Shown: positions 51,452-62,049 of the stretch, piece after piece
How the letters are laid out: every line of letters starts with the position of its first letter
How positions within the stretch are numbered: position 1 is the first letter of the stretch
Assembly (NCBI GenBank): GCA_030323885.1
Contig: CM059188.1
Span: 108,612,644 to 108,676,643 of the forward strand
Direction of reading: 5' to 3'
Source: Branchipolynoe longqiensis
Taxonomy: Eukaryota > Annelida > Polychaeta > Phyllodocida > Polynoidae
Length of the DNA: 64,000 nucleotides
Program-made: the position numbers and the translations under genes
The notes under the pieces: model-generated
The model's database searches: none
Told to the model about the DNA's origin: nothing
Seen by the model: only the letters and a program-made list of their open reading frames with translations

Positions 51452-53177
51452 GTTGTCTATAAGCTAGGAGGCAAGGCTGGACAGGTATTAGGCAGTTTTG
51501 TGAACATATTCGAATTGCGTTTTGCTTGTGCCGCTCGCTTATGTGGGCCCTACTTAGAGCGTCGGCTAGTGTGATGTCGACACCCGGAATATGGCGGAAC
51601 GTTACTTTGACCTGCCGGACGGCCTGTAGCATCCAGGCTGCCCTGGCTGCCTCGAGAAGGCGAGCGTCGTGGGTGCGGCCTGTGGTGAGCACTTGGACGG
51701 CAGCCTGGTTATCACACATGACCCGTATGTGTCCTCCTCGGTCGCCCTCATGCAAGAATGTGTAGAGTGCGACTATGACATTAAGGGCCTCGAGAGGGTT
51801 GATCTTAGTGTCGGGGTCCTCGTCGAGGGTGCCTTGTAGCTGCATGGCGTATGCTCTTGTTGAGTCCGCCCCGCCTATGCCTCCCACGCATGCGTCGACC
51901 TTAATCGTCCTATGAGGGGCCACGGGAGGTATGAGGGAGGTTCCATTCCATTTGTGTGCAAATTGGGGAAACCATGTCAGGTCGGCGCGCATGCTGTCAG
52001 TTATGGGGGTGGGGCCGTCGCCCATGCCGCGGAGGGTGTCGAGGAGGCGACCCACAAATATGCGAGCCGGTTGGACACATTTGGCTAGGTGGAAGAGCTT
52101 ACCGAGCAGGGACTGGAGCTGTTTTCTTGTGATTTCGTGCTTCTTGATTGTGGCCTTGACCAGCCTTATGGTGGCCCTTAGTTTATCTATCGGTATGGAT
52201 AGTGTCATGTCGGGGGCGTTTATAGTTATTCCCAGCCATCTTACGACTTGTGCCGGTGGCTGAGTTTTGTCGGTGGCCTCTGGGAGTCCCAGTTGGTGGA
52301 AGAGGTATCGGGTTAATGCGAAGTGGGCGTGGGCTGTGGCTGCATCTGGTGCCACCACCATGAGGTCGTCGAGGTACATGATTGTGTTAGCACTTTGTTG
52401 CTTAAGCATATATACCACTGCCTCGGCGACTCGTTGTATGTGGCAGCTAGAGCCCCTCGCACCGAAGGGGACAGATATGTCAAGATAAAAACTGTCCCGC
52501 CATCTGGCGCCCAGGAGGGGCCAGTCAAGTGGACATGTGACAACATTTTTATACGCTCGGCTTATGTCCATTGTGAACATGTAGCTGTTCCTCCCCATGG
52601 ACATCAGCTCGCGGGTAAAATGGTCTACTGTTGGTAGGGTGTGGTCTCTTATCTCTCCTAGGGCCATGTTTTTAATAATGTAGGCATTGATGGAAGTTCT
52701 TACCGGAAAGGACATGCCCGTGATAATCCTCCTCTTTGTTGGGTCGGTCTTTTCCCGGGTCATGATCGGGGAGACGTGGTACCAGGGGGTGAAGGGGGGC
52801 TGGCTGTATGGTCCATAGACTGCGCCTAGTTGCCTCTCCGTCTCCATGTACGCGTCTATTGCCTCCGGGTGTTGTTTGGCGCTCGGGTGGTTGTGGCTGC
52901 CGGTGGTGTCTGAGGTTGGCCCGATGTACCCTAAGGGAAAACCGTATGCTATGAAGTCCAGTAGCTGGGTGTGTTCTTCAGAGTCTGTGAGCCTGCTTGC
53001 CCATTCGTGGTGGTCTAAAGATGAGCGTACTGGTATGCGGGCCTGGATGGCGTTGGGGAGGCCGGTGGCCTTAACCTTGCTGTATATAGTAGCAATGTCG
53101 GTGTGTAGTGTGGGGGTGGGGGAAGGCCAGTTGGTGCTTCGATGTTCACTGATTGCGTGGGGGCCAGGATCAATCAC
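51276..53177 (-). CDS. DIRS 2 reverse transcriptase-RNase H
   Basis: 633 intact codons. RT motifs in order: KRRIITGMSFPVR (148-160), MFTMDISRAYKNV (Asp204), ISVPFGARGSSCHIQRV (234-250) and the catalytic YLDD at 268-271. WLGITIN (314-320) follows. RNase H: KVDACVGGIGG (Asp428), INPLEALNV (Glu463), VMCDNQAAV (Asp489) and ITLADALSR (Asp539). All catalytic acids are present. The protein would copy the element's RNA into DNA in the cytoplasm or particle. The 5' neighbour is the gag-like region and the 3' part overlaps the recombinase. The last 60-80 residues (after about 550) are in the overlap and may not be conserved. No stop codon interrupts it, so the copy is fairly young or was recently active. 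Confidence 0.93.
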   Translation of the reverse strand: MIDPGPHAISEHRSTNWPSPTPTLHTDIATIYSKVKATGLPNAIQARIPVRSSLDHHEWASRLTDSEEHTQLLDFIAYGFPLGYIGPTSDTTGSHNHPSAKQHPEAIDAYMETERQLGAVYGPYSQPPFTPWYHVSPIMTREKTDPTKRRIITGMSFPVRTSINAYIIKNMALGEIRDHTLPTVDHFTRELMSMGRNSYMFTMDISRAYKNVVTCPLDWPLLGARWRDSFYLDISVPFGARGSSCHIQRVAEAVVYMLKQQSANTIMYLDDLMVVAPDAATAHAHFALTRYLFHQLGLPEATDKTQPPAQVVRWLGITINAPDMTLSIPIDKLRATIRLVKATIKKHEITRKQLQSLLGKLFHLAKCVQPARIFVGRLLDTLRGMGDGPTPITDSMRADLTWFPQFAHKWNGTSLIPPVAPHRTIKVDACVGGIGGADSTRAYAMQLQGTLDEDPDTKINPLEALNVIVALYTFLHEGDRGGHIRVMCDNQAAVQVLTTGRTHDARLLEAARAAWMLQAVRQVKVTFRHIPGVDITLADALSRAHISERHKQNAIRICSQNCLIPVQPCLLAYRQHDCLISSRSDIRATDGSSGDEADTGPGTGHMGQPTGSGESIQTTLQHVWGQRDGTHPT

Positions 53178-53366
53178 ACTGTGGGGGAGGGTGGTTGTGT
53201 CTGCTGCACAGTGCTCCCGTATGATGTCAAAGTTGATGGCGTCTGATGCACCGGCTGTCTGTTCACGGGGGCTCTTGAAGTCGGGGGGGGGGGGGGGGCT
53301 TTGTGGCAGTTCAGAGTGGGTAGGCCTCTGTGTGTGATTTGAGCCATTCCGGGTTGGGCATTGTTG

Positions 53367-53895
53367 TTACTGCGACTCTTGCATTGTTGTTACTGCCTGT
53401 GGCGTGTTGTGTGTGGGGGGTTTGGCTTTGTTTCCCCGTGTGTGCCGAGCCGTCATCTCAGGCGAGCCCCTGAGGTGTGATGAGAGCGGGTGCCATCTTG
53501 GTTTGTGGGTGGTGGTCTTGTTTGGTTGGGTTTTGTCTCCTGGCTGGAGTTTGATGGGCTTTTTGGTTGGGTTTTGTAATAAAGTTGTCGACTGTCTGAG
53601 GGGGGCATGGGCGTGATCGCTTTTTTCTATGTGCGGTTTCGGCGGTCCGGCCCCCCTTCTTAGTTTTTTTGGCACATTGGCCCTGTTCTTTTTCCTACAC
53701 TGTTGTTCGATGTGTTCATAGTATGATTGTGTGGTGCGAAAGCAATATGCGCATGCGTGCACCACGTCATTTGGTCCATCCTGGTGGTGCTGTGGCTGGG
53801 CGCACCTCTTGCCTGAGTTATACAGCTGGCACGACCTCTCATGCGGCTCGGCCTCCAGCAGTGCCCTCCCATTCTTATTATCGACATAGTGTGTA
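53367..53895 (-). pseudogene. DIRS 2 gag-like C-terminal part with zinc finger
   Basis: The minus frame in this interval reads ERSCQLYNSGKRCAQPQ, then HACAYCFRTTQSYYEHIEQQ and C. This Cys/His cluster (C-x8-C ... H-x-C-x2-C ... H-x4-C) resembles the zinc-binding C-terminus of gag-like proteins of DIRS and related retroelements. A basic, low-complexity tail (KPHIEKSDHAH, KKPIKLQPGDKTQ) follows to 53367. It is one frame off from the upstream 53878-54324 frame, so an indel lies near 53885-53895. Confidence 0.7.
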
Positions 53896-54665
53896 GACGC
53901 TCACGGTTGTGGTATTGTGATAATTGTTGCTGAATCCGAACCTTGCCCTCTCGTTGTCGAGGCCCTGCTCGTTCGCCCATGATAGTTTGTTCTTCTCTAT
54001 TTTGTCGAATACTTTCTGGCTCCATGCCCTGATAGCGTGCCATGGGCTGTATATCGTGTCTTCCGCGATTATCCGCAGGTGGTCGAGCATGGGTTCAAAA
54101 TCTTTTGGGTCATAGACCTCCTTATCATCGAGCATCGTGAGATATCCCGCTATATATTCCCTCTCCGTCATGGTGTGCCTTGCGGCAATTTGTTGGGCTA
54201 GGGATACGCAGTTATGCCTGTTTAGATACATAAATGGCTTTGCTATCGGGTTCTTAATGAACATATCATGGAGTATAGCCTTCCTACCTTCCATGCGGTG
54301 GTAGAGGGCCCTCCTATGGTCCATCTCGTCGTCGAGGGTTTCAGTCTGCTCCTGGTTGCGCTTGTGATGGGTTTGTCTCGCGTTCCTGTGCGGTGATGGG
54401 TCCGCCGGGGGCGCCGTGTAGGGGGTGCTTTTCCCGCAGTTGCATGGTGCATCCTGCCGGCGTGGGCGCGCCTCGGGCTCGGACGCCTCGTCCTCCGATG
54501 TTGATATGGCCCTCCTCCGGGTCCTCCTGTGGGGAGGCAGCGGTGGGGGTGAGGGCGAGCGCTGGCATGTCGCTTCTCGTTGTCTGTGGTGGGCCGGTGC
54601 GGGCTTGGGTGGAGGCGGTGAGGGGGGCCGTCTCCCTCGGGGCGGTCTCCCTCGGGGCCGTCTGT
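53878..54665 (-). pseudogene. DIRS 2 gag-like central domain
   Basis: Without interruption from about 54665 this frame reads a proline/arginine-rich stretch (RSPSPPPLPPHRRTRRRA) and TSEDEASEPEARPRRQD. Then comes a folded-looking part: NQEQTETLDDEMDHRRALY, YLNRHNCVSLAQQIAARHTM, FEPMLDHLRIIAEDTIYSPW and LSWANEQGLDNERARFGFS. It probably forms the gag-like multimerising domain. The first ATG in the folded part is at 54324. The 5' part overlaps the 218-codon frame below. Confidence 0.65.
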
Positions 54666-54997
54666 ATCAGCAACTGCCTGAGGGTGGCCTGGACGGTGGC
54701 CATCTGTTCCTCCATGGCTGCCATCTTGGTCTTGATGTGCTCGTCGGTTGGCGTCTGTGGCGGTTGGGCTGGCGGCGGATAGTATAGGTCGGTCTCCGAT
54801 CCGCTGTCGATTATGTTGTTGGGCTCCCCATGGGAGCCCCCTGCTGAGGATGTATTAAGCCTGGGGGTGCTGCTCGTGATCTCCCGGCTGTTGCCCCGGT
54901 GTATGGGGAGGGTAGCCGAGGCGCCGGACGGGCGTGCTGGTGCCGCTGGCCGTCCCCGGGTTCTCTTTTTCGACGATGTGTTAGCATGCCTAAGCAT
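54341..54997 (-). CDS. DIRS 2 gag-like N-terminal frame
   Basis: 218 codons from ATG 54997: basic start MLRHANTSSKKRTRGRPAAP, a low-complexity Pro/Ser/Thr section, then a predicted coiled segment (TDEHIKTKMAAMEEQMATV, QATLRQLLIQTAP). Beyond roughly 54660 the other frame (53878-54665) may be the true continuation, so this ORF's last third may be spurious. No function beyond gag-like can be claimed. Confidence 0.55.
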   Translation of the reverse strand: MLRHANTSSKKRTRGRPAAPARPSGASATLPIHRGNSREITSSTPRLNTSSAGGSHGEPNNIIDSGSETDLYYPPPAQPPQTPTDEHIKTKMAAMEEQMATVQATLRQLLIQTAPRETAPRETAPLTASTQARTGPPQTTRSDMPALALTPTAASPQEDPEEGHINIGGRGVRARGAPTPAGCTMQLREKHPLHGAPGGPITAQERETNPSQAQPGAD

Positions 54998-55227
54998 CTC
55001 GATGGTCTTTTTAGAAGAGATGTGCAGCTGATGGGTGTCAGTAGAAGAGTGAGGAGGTAGTGTAGCGGCACGGCCGAGGAAGAGTGGGCGGGGCCTCTGA
55101 TTGGCTGAGAGGGGGCGAGCCGCCTGTCAGGCGTTGAGTGGGCGAGGAGGAAGTGTCAGCTACCCGGCTACCTCCCTGCTCCCAGCAATGACAGCAAATG
55201 ACCAACTCTTTGGTCATTTAACCCACT
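54998..55227 (-). other. 5' region of DIRS 2
   Basis: Non-coding and GC-rich. It contains CCAATCAGAGGCCCCGCCC (CCAAT- and GC-box-like) and a hairpin AAATGACCA/TGGTCATTT at about 55196-55219. These could be promoter elements of the retrotransposon; the boundary is uncertain. Confidence 0.4.
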
Positions 55228-55237
55228 AATTATTCAG

Positions 55238-56132
55238 GCCCCCACGCTCTTCTCCATCTTCCTATCAGCAATGCTCGACGAGGCTTTCCGAGACATACAG
55301 TCCAGACAGAGCGCTGACCTATTCAATGTCGCACACTTCAGAGCAAAGACCAAGACTACTTGGATACTGGTGAGAGAGATGCTATTCGCAGATGACAGTG
55401 CATCAAAGTAGTTCGGCCTGAAGATTAACATCAAGAAGACATCAAGAAGTGCTGTACCAACCCAAGTCTACAAGAACCCAAGAGCAGGAGATCATGGTTG
55501 ACGGAAACAAGCTGAACTCTGTTCCGGAATTCACCTACCTCGGAAGCACTATATCAAGTGATGGACGCATTGATGCTGAAATACAGAGGAGGATGGCCAA
55601 GGCTAGCGCATCTTTCGGCCGACTACACCAGAGACTCTGGAACAACCACCATGTGTCCATTCGGGTCAAAGGCAAGATCTACCGTGCAATCGTGCAATTG
55701 TGCTATCTACCCTACTATATGGAGCCGAGGCCTGGACAGTGTACAGACGACAGGTGAAAAAGCTGCATGCCTTCATAATGCGACATCTGCATTCAATCAT
55801 GAGGCTAACTTGGAAGGACAAAGTGACAAATAAGGAAATACTTGAACGGTTGGGGCTGCCCTCTATGGAAGATCTTCTGATCAAAAAGAATCTCCGGTGG
55901 ACTGGACACCTTATGAGGATGTCATGAGACAGGCTACCTCTATTCTCAACTGTCTTCTGGTTACAGAAAGAGAGGGCGCCCTCGTCTCCGGTTCAAGAGA
56001 AACCTGAAGCTGAGAGACATTAAGACCGACTCATGGACGCACTCTCACAGCAGAGAGCTAAATGGAGAGCGGCAGTCAAGGAAAGAAAGCAGTCTTTGTC
56101 GCATAGCGACCGACAGCATGATGATCACGATG
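55238..56132 (+). pseudogene. LINE reverse-transcriptase fragment with 10-bp TSD
   Basis: AATTATTCAG flanks it at 55228-55237 and 56133-56142. It opens with APTLFSIFLSAMLDEAFRDI, then REMLFADDSA with the catalytic ADD box. A deletion and stop follow (ASK*), then FGLKINIKK, EFTYLGSTISSDGRIDAEIQ, KLHAFIMRHLHSIMRLTW and RWTGHLMRMS. It ends in CGACCGACAGC(ATG)n-like sequence. Several frame changes (for example near 55695 and 55925) make it dead. Same family as 8819-9503, 3077-3200 and 19454-19519. Confidence 0.93.
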
Positions 56133-56142
56133 AATTATTCAG

Positions 56143-56370
56143 TGAATAAAGCATGGCTGGGAATTACTTTTTGTTTGTAATCAATATAAGCACTACATAT
56201 TTCTGTATATTATGCCATGATTAATATGCTTCTAATCATGAAATTATTTAATTCTGCTTAGAATTTAATTTAGCAGACAGTGTGGTGTCCTAAACATGTG
56301 TCACATCTGAGCAACACGTGCTATACTGCTATACTGCCATAGCTTAATCATGGACTAGAGCTTTATTTTT
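56143..56370. other. Unassigned spacer
   Basis: Nothing recognised. Confidence 0.35.
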
Positions 56371-58600
56371 CATCACACCTGCCTCACACCTCCCTCACCC
56401 CCCCCCCCCACACCTCCCTCATATCTCCCGCATACCTACCTCACACCTCATTCATACCTACCTCACAATTCTGTCATACCTCCCTCACACCTCCCTCATT
56501 CCACCCTCACAACTCCCCCACACCTCCCTCACACCTCACTCACACCTCACTCATACCTGTCTCACCCCTCTCTTACACTACCCTCAGACCTCCCTCATAC
56601 CTCCCTCACACCTCCCTCATACCGCCCTCACACCTCCCTCACACACCCAATCACACCCCACTCACACCTCCCTCTCACACCAGTCACACCTCACTCATAA
56701 CTGCCTCACACCTAACTCACACCTCCCTCATACCTCCCTCATGCCTCCCACACACCTCTCTCACACACTCATCACACCTCTCTCATACCTCATTTATACC
56801 TCCCTCAGACGTCCCTCACACCTCCCTCACACCTATCTCACACCTCCCTCACACCTCTCTCACACACCTCTCACACACCACTCACACCTCCCTCACACAT
56901 CACTCACACTTCCCTCACACCCCCTCATACCTCCCTCACACCTCCCTAATACCTCCATCAGACCTCCTTCACACATCCCTCACACGTCCCTCACACCTCC
57001 CTTACACACCCCTCACATGTCTCTCACACATCTCCCTCACCTCCCTCATACCTACCTCACACCATGCTCACACCTCCCCCACACCTCCGTCATTCCTCCA
57101 TCAAACCTCCCTCACACCTACCTCACACCTCCCTCACACCTACCTCACACCGACCTCACCTCCCTCATACCTCCCTCATACCTCCCTCACACCGACCTCA
57201 CACCTCCCTCACATCTCCCACATACCCCACATCTGACACCATGTAGTATCATGTAACACAAGCGAACACTACGACGTCCAGTATCCAAGTGCTTTATTTA
57301 TCGCCCTCTAGGTCACGCGTCATGATGTCACACTGGTGTCGGCAATACGCACCGTACACATATATTACACCTCACACCTCCCTCACACCTCCATCACACC
57401 TCCCTCACACCACCCTCACACCTCCATCACACTTCCCTCACATCTCCCACATACCTCCCCTCACACCTCCCTCACACCCCCCTCATACCTCCCTCACACC
57501 TCCCTCACACCTCCCTCACACCTCCCTCACCCTCCCTCATACATCCCTCACACCACCTTCCACCACCCTCATACCTCCCACACACCTCCCTCAGACCTCC
57601 CTCACACCTCCCTCACAACTCTCTCACACCCCATCACACCTCCCTCACACCTCCCTCACAGCTCCCTCATACCTTCCTCACACCTCACTCACACCTCCCT
57701 CATACCTCCCTCACACCTCCCTCACACCTCCCTCACACCTGCCTCATACCTCCGTCACACCTCCATCACACCTGCCGCGCACCTCTCTCACACCTCTCTC
57801 ACACCGCCCTCACGCACCTCCATCACACAGCTCCCTCACACCCCCTCACACCTCCCTCACACCTACCTCACAGCTTTCACACCTCCTTAGCCCCCTCTTA
57901 CGTCCCTCACACCTCCCTCACACCTCCGTCATACCTCCTCATTCCTCCCTCACACCTCCCTCACACCCTCCCACACACCTCCCGCTCACACCCTCCCTCA
58001 CACTCATCCCTCACATTTCCCTCAGAGTCACTCATACATCCCTCACACCACTGTCACACCTCCATCCCACCTCCCTCACACCTCCCTCATACCTCCCCCA
58101 CACCTCCCTCACACTACCTCCCACCCCCTCACACCTCCCCTCACACCTCCCTGACACCACCCTCACACCTCCCTCACCACCCTCACACCTCCCTCACACC
58201 TCCCTCACACCTCCCTCATACTTCCCTTTACACCTCCTTCACGCCTCCTACAGACACCCCTCACACCGCCTTTCCTCACACACCCCTCGCACCCCCTTCA
58301 GACCTCTCTCACACCTCCCTCCTCCCTCCCTCACACCTCCATCATCCCTCCATTATACCTCCCTCATCCCTCCCTCATCCCTCCCTCACACCTCCACCAC
58401 ACCTTCTTCACACCTCTCTGACACTTCTCTCACACCTCCCTCATACCTCCCTCAAACCTCCCTCATATATCCCTCACTCCTCCCTCACACATGCCTCACA
58501 CAATTCCCTCACACCTCCCTCACACCTCTCTCATACCTCCCTCACACCCGCCTGACACTCCCTTCGCCACACCTTCCTGACACTCCTCCCTGCACATCAA
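56371..58600. repeat. 11-bp minisatellite (CACACCTCCCT)n
   Basis: About 190 imperfect units of CACACCTCCCT / CATACCTCCCT, all C/T/A rich on the plus strand. 57241-57365 is an unrelated insert of about 125 bp (CAAGTGCTTTATTTATCGCC). Because 33 bp is three units, an 11-residue repeat (SLTPPSHLPHT) stays open for long stretches, including a 486-codon frame; I do not regard it as a gene. Confidence 0.94.
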
Positions 58601-58989
58601 TCGATCAACTGAGCAGACCAGCCTTCTCTGTGACTGTGAGCAGTTCATCCACACCCTCAAGCACCGCCAGACAGCCTCGCTATGAACATTCCGCACTGAC
58701 CTTGAGTTCTCTATTTGTAATACCGAAGTGGTTTTTAATCTATTTTTAGGTGATGAAGTCATTTTCGTCTTAACGTCAAATAATCACGTGATACCTCATT
58801 TTATCTTTTTTTCCTAGTATGGCGTTCCATAGGATCTTAAAATATCTCCACCAATTCTCATTTCTCCGGTATTTTTCTGGCTAAATATTCAGCCAAAAGG
58901 GTTTCAATTATATTGGACTAATACTAATACTAGTAATAGGCATAGCAATTATGTTTGCGGTGGCCGATCTCTGGGGCTCTTCTCTTAAG
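58601..58989. other. Unassigned spacer
   Basis: Nothing recognised. (ACTAAT)n-like run near 58918. Confidence 0.4.
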
Positions 58990-59242
58990 CCCTGGTCACA
59001 TAGCCGTTAGTGGACGTAGTTGAAAGTAGTTGAACGTAGTTGAACGTACTGGCATCCGTACTTGTCTGTGAGTGTCACATCACGACGCCTCTCGCAAGCG
59101 TGTGGCCAACACGTAAAATCAATTTTCTACTTCGAGATGCGTCAAACATTTTGGTTGCGAGGGGCAAAGTTGGATGTATACATACTGTATACGCAATGTA
59201 GCAGAGCGTATGGCCAATGTATGACCAATGTATGGCCTCCTG

Positions 59243-59780
59243 GGGCCGTATGCAGGAGTCAGTGTTAGCAAGGGAAAACGGTGTTTGGCGGGAATTCCGG
59301 TTTAGCGGCGAAAAATGGTATGCACGAGTCAGTGTTAGGCCTAACACCAAAGGCTTAACCGGTGTTACCTTACCCCTAAAAAATATTAGGTTTAGCGAGT
59401 TTATTAGGCCCAAATCTATTCAATGCTGTCATATTTAACAGAATTACATACACAATAAGTGAAATTTGATCAATTTAACCCTAAATTCGAAGCATTATTA
59501 AGGCTACCGCTGCATTGGCGGCGATATTAATAGTTATATTTTCGAATCGACGAACGTAAAGTAAACAAATCGCCGCCGTCGTGACCGCCGTGTCGATGTC
59601 GACATCCATACTGGCCGACGTCTACGCATTGGCGGCAATGTATTAGCGATTTGTTTAGCTATAATGTAAGTGTTACGCGCTCCTGCATACGATTTGACAC
59701 AGTTCCCGACATCGGCGATAGCTAACCGGTAATAGGCTGCAACACCAAAAGCCACTATCACCGACTCCTGCATACGGGCC
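59243..59780. mobile_element. Harbinger-like element H, copy 1
   Basis: GGGCCGTATGCAGGAGTCAG to CGACTCCTGCATACGGGCC, with CTG on both sides (59240-59242, 59781-59783). It shares AAATCTATTCAATGCTGTCA and AACCCTAAATTCGAAGCA with copies 2 and 3. No ORF. Confidence 0.87.
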
Positions 59781-59783
59781 CTG

Positions 59784-60317
59784 GAAAAAAATGCTTGAAT
59801 TGCACTCATGGTACGTTCACAGAACGCCGGTGAACGTTATATACGTTATTCAATCGCCAGAACTACGCCTCATATATTACATACATCAAGACACGGTGGA
59901 GAAACGCAAACCATACTTTAGACGTACGCTATCTATACGTTGTCAGTATGTGGACTGTACGTTTCCACTGCCTTTAATGTAGGTCAACATAGTGCAATGT
60001 GGTGAATAACATATGTCTAATGTACATCTAACGTACATCTAACATACATCTAATGTACATCGACGTATGCCTAACATATACATAACGTACGCCCGACATA
60101 AAGCCCATGTGTTGTGGTACATAGAATGTTTTGTGCATGCACAAAACTTTCGCGACCCCCTAACGGGCGACACTGTATATCGACATACATCGACATACCT
60201 CGACGTACATCGATGTATGCATAACGAATGCGTAACGCATTACGACGTATCCCGATGTAGTGGCCAAAAATCACATGTCAGCGTACATTTGTGCACTGCA
60301 TCGTAATGTGACAGCCC
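59784..60317. repeat. Short-period CGTACATC-type repeats
   Basis: 60008-60100 (ACATCTAACGTACATCTAAC) and 60178-60262 (CGACATACATCGACGTACAT) are short degenerate tandem arrays. TTTTGTGCATGCACAAAA at 60130-60147 is a perfect 18-bp palindrome. Confidence 0.65.
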
Positions 60318-60511
60318 CATAACTTGGTAACAACGTGGGTGAGCCACGATGTCCGATTAAATTTGTGGACATGTTCAAAAGAGCGCTACGTTAGAGGCTG
60401 AATTTGCATCAGTGATGCTAATGTACTCTAGCGTTCTCTAGTGTACTCGAGAATACTCTAGCATACTCTAGCATGCTCTAGCATACTCTAGCATACTTGG
60501 ACGAAGCCCTG

Positions 60512-61233
60512 GGGCCGTATGCAGGTGTCGGTGTTACGGTTCCAAAACGCGTTTAAACGGGATTTCTGGTTTAACGCCGAAAAGTCGGTATGCGGGAGGC
60601 GGTGTTACGCTAACACCGCGCGTTTAAATGTCGCGACACTAACCCCGTTTCATAGCACGTTTACGGGCGGTGTTAGCGTAAGATTCTGCCCAAATCTATT
60701 CAATGCTGTCATGTTTAACAGAATTAGATACGCAATAAGTGAAATATGATTAAATTAACCCTAAATTCGAAGCAATATTAACGCTGCTGCCGTAACGGCG
60801 GAGATATTAATACTTATATTTTCTAATCGACGAACGTAAAGGAAACAAATCGCCGCCGCCGCCGCTATCCATACCGGCGGCAGCGACGGTTTGTTTACTT
60901 TACGTTCGTCGATTCGAAAATATAACTATTAATATCGCCGCCGTTACGGCGGCAGTGTTAATATTGCTTCGAATTTAGGGTTAATTTCATAAAAGTTCAC
61001 TTATTGCGTATCTAATTCTGTTAAATATGATAGCATTTAATATATTTAAGCCTAATATATGGGTACAGACCCAGAGGGATTTCCCAAATCTATAAATAAA
61101 TTCACGTTTAGCTAACACTGACCGTTTAGGCGCTTCTGCATACCACTTGACATACTTCACCCGGCCGGGGATAGCTATACACGTTTAACGGCTAACACCA
61201 ATTTACCGTAACACCGTTTCCTGCATACGGCCC
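60512..61233. mobile_element. Harbinger-like element H, copy 2, with internal palindrome
   Basis: GGGCCGTATGCAGGTGTCGG to TTTCCTGCATACGGCCC, with CTG duplicated (60509-60511, 61234-61236). Inside, about 60691-60870 and 60885-61060 are inverted copies (AACCCTAAATTCGAAGCAAT; CGACGAACGTAAAG; GCGGCGG), a hairpin of about 175-bp arms. Confidence 0.88.
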
Positions 61234-61525
61234 CTGGTCACATAGCCATTAGTGGACATAGGTGAATGTAGTGGAGGCTAATGTAGTTGAATGTAGTTGA
61301 ACGTAGTTGAACGTAGTTGAACATAGTTGAACGTAGTTGAACGTACCAGAATCCGTACCATAACATATTTGTCCATACTGTAACATATTTATCTGTACCA
61401 AAACCTGCCGTACCTTAGCGTATTTCAACAATGTTTAACATACTTACACCACATTTGACCCACGTTAGCCTCCACTATATTCACCTACGTTCAACTACGT
61501 CCACTAACGTGTATGTGACCGGGGC
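61233..61525. mobile_element. Short foldback-family element (about 290 bp)
   Basis: CCTGGTCACATAGCCATTAG then TGGACATAGGTGAATGTAGT on the left, and the inverse ending TATGTGACCGGGGC on the right. It contains five (TTGAACGTAG)-type units. Smaller relative of the 58990-62049 composite. Confidence 0.8.
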
Positions 61526-62049
61526 ATTAAGCTACGTTGAAATATGTTAAGGTACGACACCTTTTGCCACCAAATAATATGGATAAATATGTTATGGTAC
61601 AGATGCCAGTACGTTCAACTATGTTCAGCTACTTTCAACTACGTTAGCCTCCACTACACTCAACTATGTTCAACTACGTCCACTAACAGCTATGTGACCA
61701 CAGCATGTGTGATGTGGAACGGCCATGGTTTTGTGCGGGTCACAGTATGCTAGAATATGCTAGAGTATGCTAGAGTACGCTAGAATACATTAAGAGGTAC
61801 ATTCTACTATGTTCTACTATGTTCGAAATTCAGCCTCAAATGGACTGGTCTTTTGAACATGTCCAAAAATTAAATCGGAGATCACGGCTCACCCACGTTA
61901 TTACCAAGTTAACATCAAGGACAAGTATGGATGCCGGTACGTTCAACTACGTTCAACTACGTTCAACTACGTTCAACTACGTTCAACTATGTTCAACTAC
62001 GTTAGCCTCCACTACGTTCACCTACGTCCACTAACGGCTATGTGACCTG

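Larger units (their letters stand above)
49990..55210 (-). mobile_element. DIRS-type retrotransposon 2, nearly complete
   Basis: Minus-strand order: 5' region (55000-55210), gag-like frames (53367-54997), RT-RNase H (51276-53177) overlapping a tyrosine recombinase (50470-51451), and a 3' region of about 480 bp with an AATAAA signal at 50001-50006. The termini could not be defined by eye: I found neither inverted nor split direct repeats. Codon positions are GC-richer than the surroundings, as in a separate evolving element. Confidence 0.88.
58990..62049. mobile_element. Foldback-like composite with long, subrepeated inverted ends
   Basis: Left end CCCTGGTCACATAGCCGTTA then GTGGACGTAG, (TTGAACGTAG)n, ACTGGCATCCGTACTTG. 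The right end is the inverse (61921-62049). A second inner pair, 60318-60500 versus 61738-61913, is also inverted: GTGGGTGAGCC, TGGACATGTTCAAAAGA and (CTCTAGCATA)n. The 10-bp subrepeats inside long inverted arms recall foldback elements such as FB or TU. Several other elements are nested inside. No transposase is seen. Confidence 0.7.

Noticed and set aside
50582..51467. Plus-strand ORFs of 216 and 152 codons
   Set aside because: Antisense shadows of the DIRS 2 recombinase and RT-RNase H; no domain of their own.
57289..58749. 486-codon plus-strand ORF
   Set aside because: Composed almost wholly of an 11-bp minisatellite; periodic SLTPPSHLPHT repeats arise from unit length, with no domain and no unique exon.
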